DNA of 14,235 nucleotides from positions 1 to 14,235 of the forward strand of contig JAEOTV010000134.1 of the NCBI GenBank assembly GCA_016839635.1. Reading direction: 5' to 3'. Positions 13,811 through 14,235 of the stretch are shown here, piece after piece (positions within the stretch are counted from its first letter, which is position 1; each line of letters begins with the position of its first letter). The notes under the pieces are model-generated. The model saw only the letters and a list, made by a program, of their open reading frames with translations, ran no database searches and was not told the DNA's origin. The stretch is from Promethearchaeota archaeon. Lineage in GTDB: Archaea; Asgardarchaeota; Lokiarchaeia; Sigynarchaeales; SOKP01. The position numbers and the translations under genes are program-made.

Positions 13811-14235
13811 ATGAAAATTAGACCATATAAAGATAAAGATAAATCAAGCGTTGTATCAGTATTAAGTGAAGTCTATAAGGATATCAATCCGACTGTGATA
13901 ATCAATGAGGAAGTATTTGATTCAGATATGAAAGTATCTGGGGATCAAACTATTCTTTCACGTGATTATGTAGTCGCAGAAGATGACAATGGGGAAATAA
14001 TAGGTTTTGCTGGACTTTATAAATCTTCTAAACGTGTTCATTGGATCCTTGACCTTTTTATGCTGCCTAAATTCTTTAAAACTAAACAAATGGTAGAATT
14101 ATTTAATTCTGTACTTATTATGGCAAAAGAACAAGATGCTCCAGAACTTCGCTTCATCACAACTAAATATACGTTTGAAGATACCCCATTGCATAATGAA
14201 ATAAAAAAAATGGGACTAGAACCGGTGAATTATGG
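13811..14235 (+). CDS. GNAT-like N-acyltransferase, 3' end outside window
   Basis: 141 codons are visible from ATG 13811 to the window edge, all open. The N-terminus MKIRPYKDKDKSSVVSVLSE and the strand pair YVVAEDDNGEIIGFAGLY (about 57-74) are the usual first half of a GCN5-related acetyltransferase, followed by a strand (VHWILDLFMLPKF) and a helix (about 95-118). Such enzymes transfer an acetyl group from acetyl-CoA to an amine. The classical acetyl-CoA pyrophosphate loop (Q/R-x-x-G-x-G/A) is not recognisable; the matching place reads FFKTKQMVEL, so cofactor binding is uncertain. A two-codon frame (ATG 13806) overlaps the upstream side of the start. It is divergent from the crotonase gene with 101 bases between. 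Substrate unknown. Confidence 0.7.
   Translation, partial: MKIRPYKDKDKSSVVSVLSEVYKDINPTVIINEEVFDSDMKVSGDQTILSRDYVVAEDDNGEIIGFAGLYKSSKRVHWILDLFMLPKFFKTKQMVELFNSVLIMAKEQDAPELRFITTKYTFEDTPLHNEIKKMGLEPVNY

Noticed and set aside
1..14235. CRISPR array, tRNA, rRNA, insertion sequence or phage genes
   Set aside because: I looked through the gaps on both strands and saw no regularly spaced repeats, cloverleaf, transposase or integrase motif.

Overview
The window is AT-rich and looks like a piece of an Asgard archaeal chromosome, most likely Lokiarchaeia-like. This is inferred from gene content, not from a marker gene. It combines a Ras/Rab-like small GTPase, a steroid 5-alpha-reductase homologue that reads like the animal enzymes, anaerobic amino-acid catabolism enzymes (a hydroxyproline-dehydratase-type glycyl radical enzyme and a tryptophanase-type lyase), a DUF169 protein and TATA-box-like promoters. 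I see no rRNA, tRNA, CRISPR array, integrase or transposase.

Layout. 1-1201 (-): partial lysophospholipid acyltransferase that appears to carry two PlsC domains. 1434-2168 (-): HAD phosphatase. 2215-2898 (-): six-to-seven-helix membrane protein, DUF998-like. 3033-3791 (+): steroid 5-alpha-reductase family enzyme. 3810-4874 (-): CheR-type methyltransferase with a long insertion. 5006-5782 (-): small GTPase with altered switch motifs and, by my reading, a C-terminal ribbon-helix-helix (RHH) DNA-binding domain; its promoter carries repeated CTATGTAC words that look like an operator. 5991-8351 (-): glycyl radical enzyme matching trans-4-hydroxy-L-proline dehydratase. 8500-8613 (+): the first ~25 residues of a sulfatase, cut off where the next gene ends. 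8590-9435 (-): DUF169. 9670-11280 (+): tryptophanase-type beta-eliminating lyase. 11362-11661 (-): small unknown protein. 12021-12890 (+): alpha/beta hydrolase. 12918-13709 (-): crotonase-family protein. 13811-14235 (+): partial GNAT-like protein.

How the genes fit together. The left part concerns membranes and lipids (acyltransferase, membrane protein, reductase). The middle pairs a GTPase that may act at DNA with a CheR-like methyltransferase on the same strand, a possible small signalling unit. The right part is anaerobic amino-acid fermentation: hydroxyproline dehydration, and release of pyruvate, ammonia and probably indole from tryptophan. The glycyl radical activase and pyrroline-5-carboxylate reductase that the dehydratase pathway needs are not in this window.

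The strongest candidate for something undescribed is the GTPase-RHH fusion together with its repeat-bearing promoter. All family calls come from reading motifs by eye; no search was run. Remembered reference residue numbers are marked as recollection.
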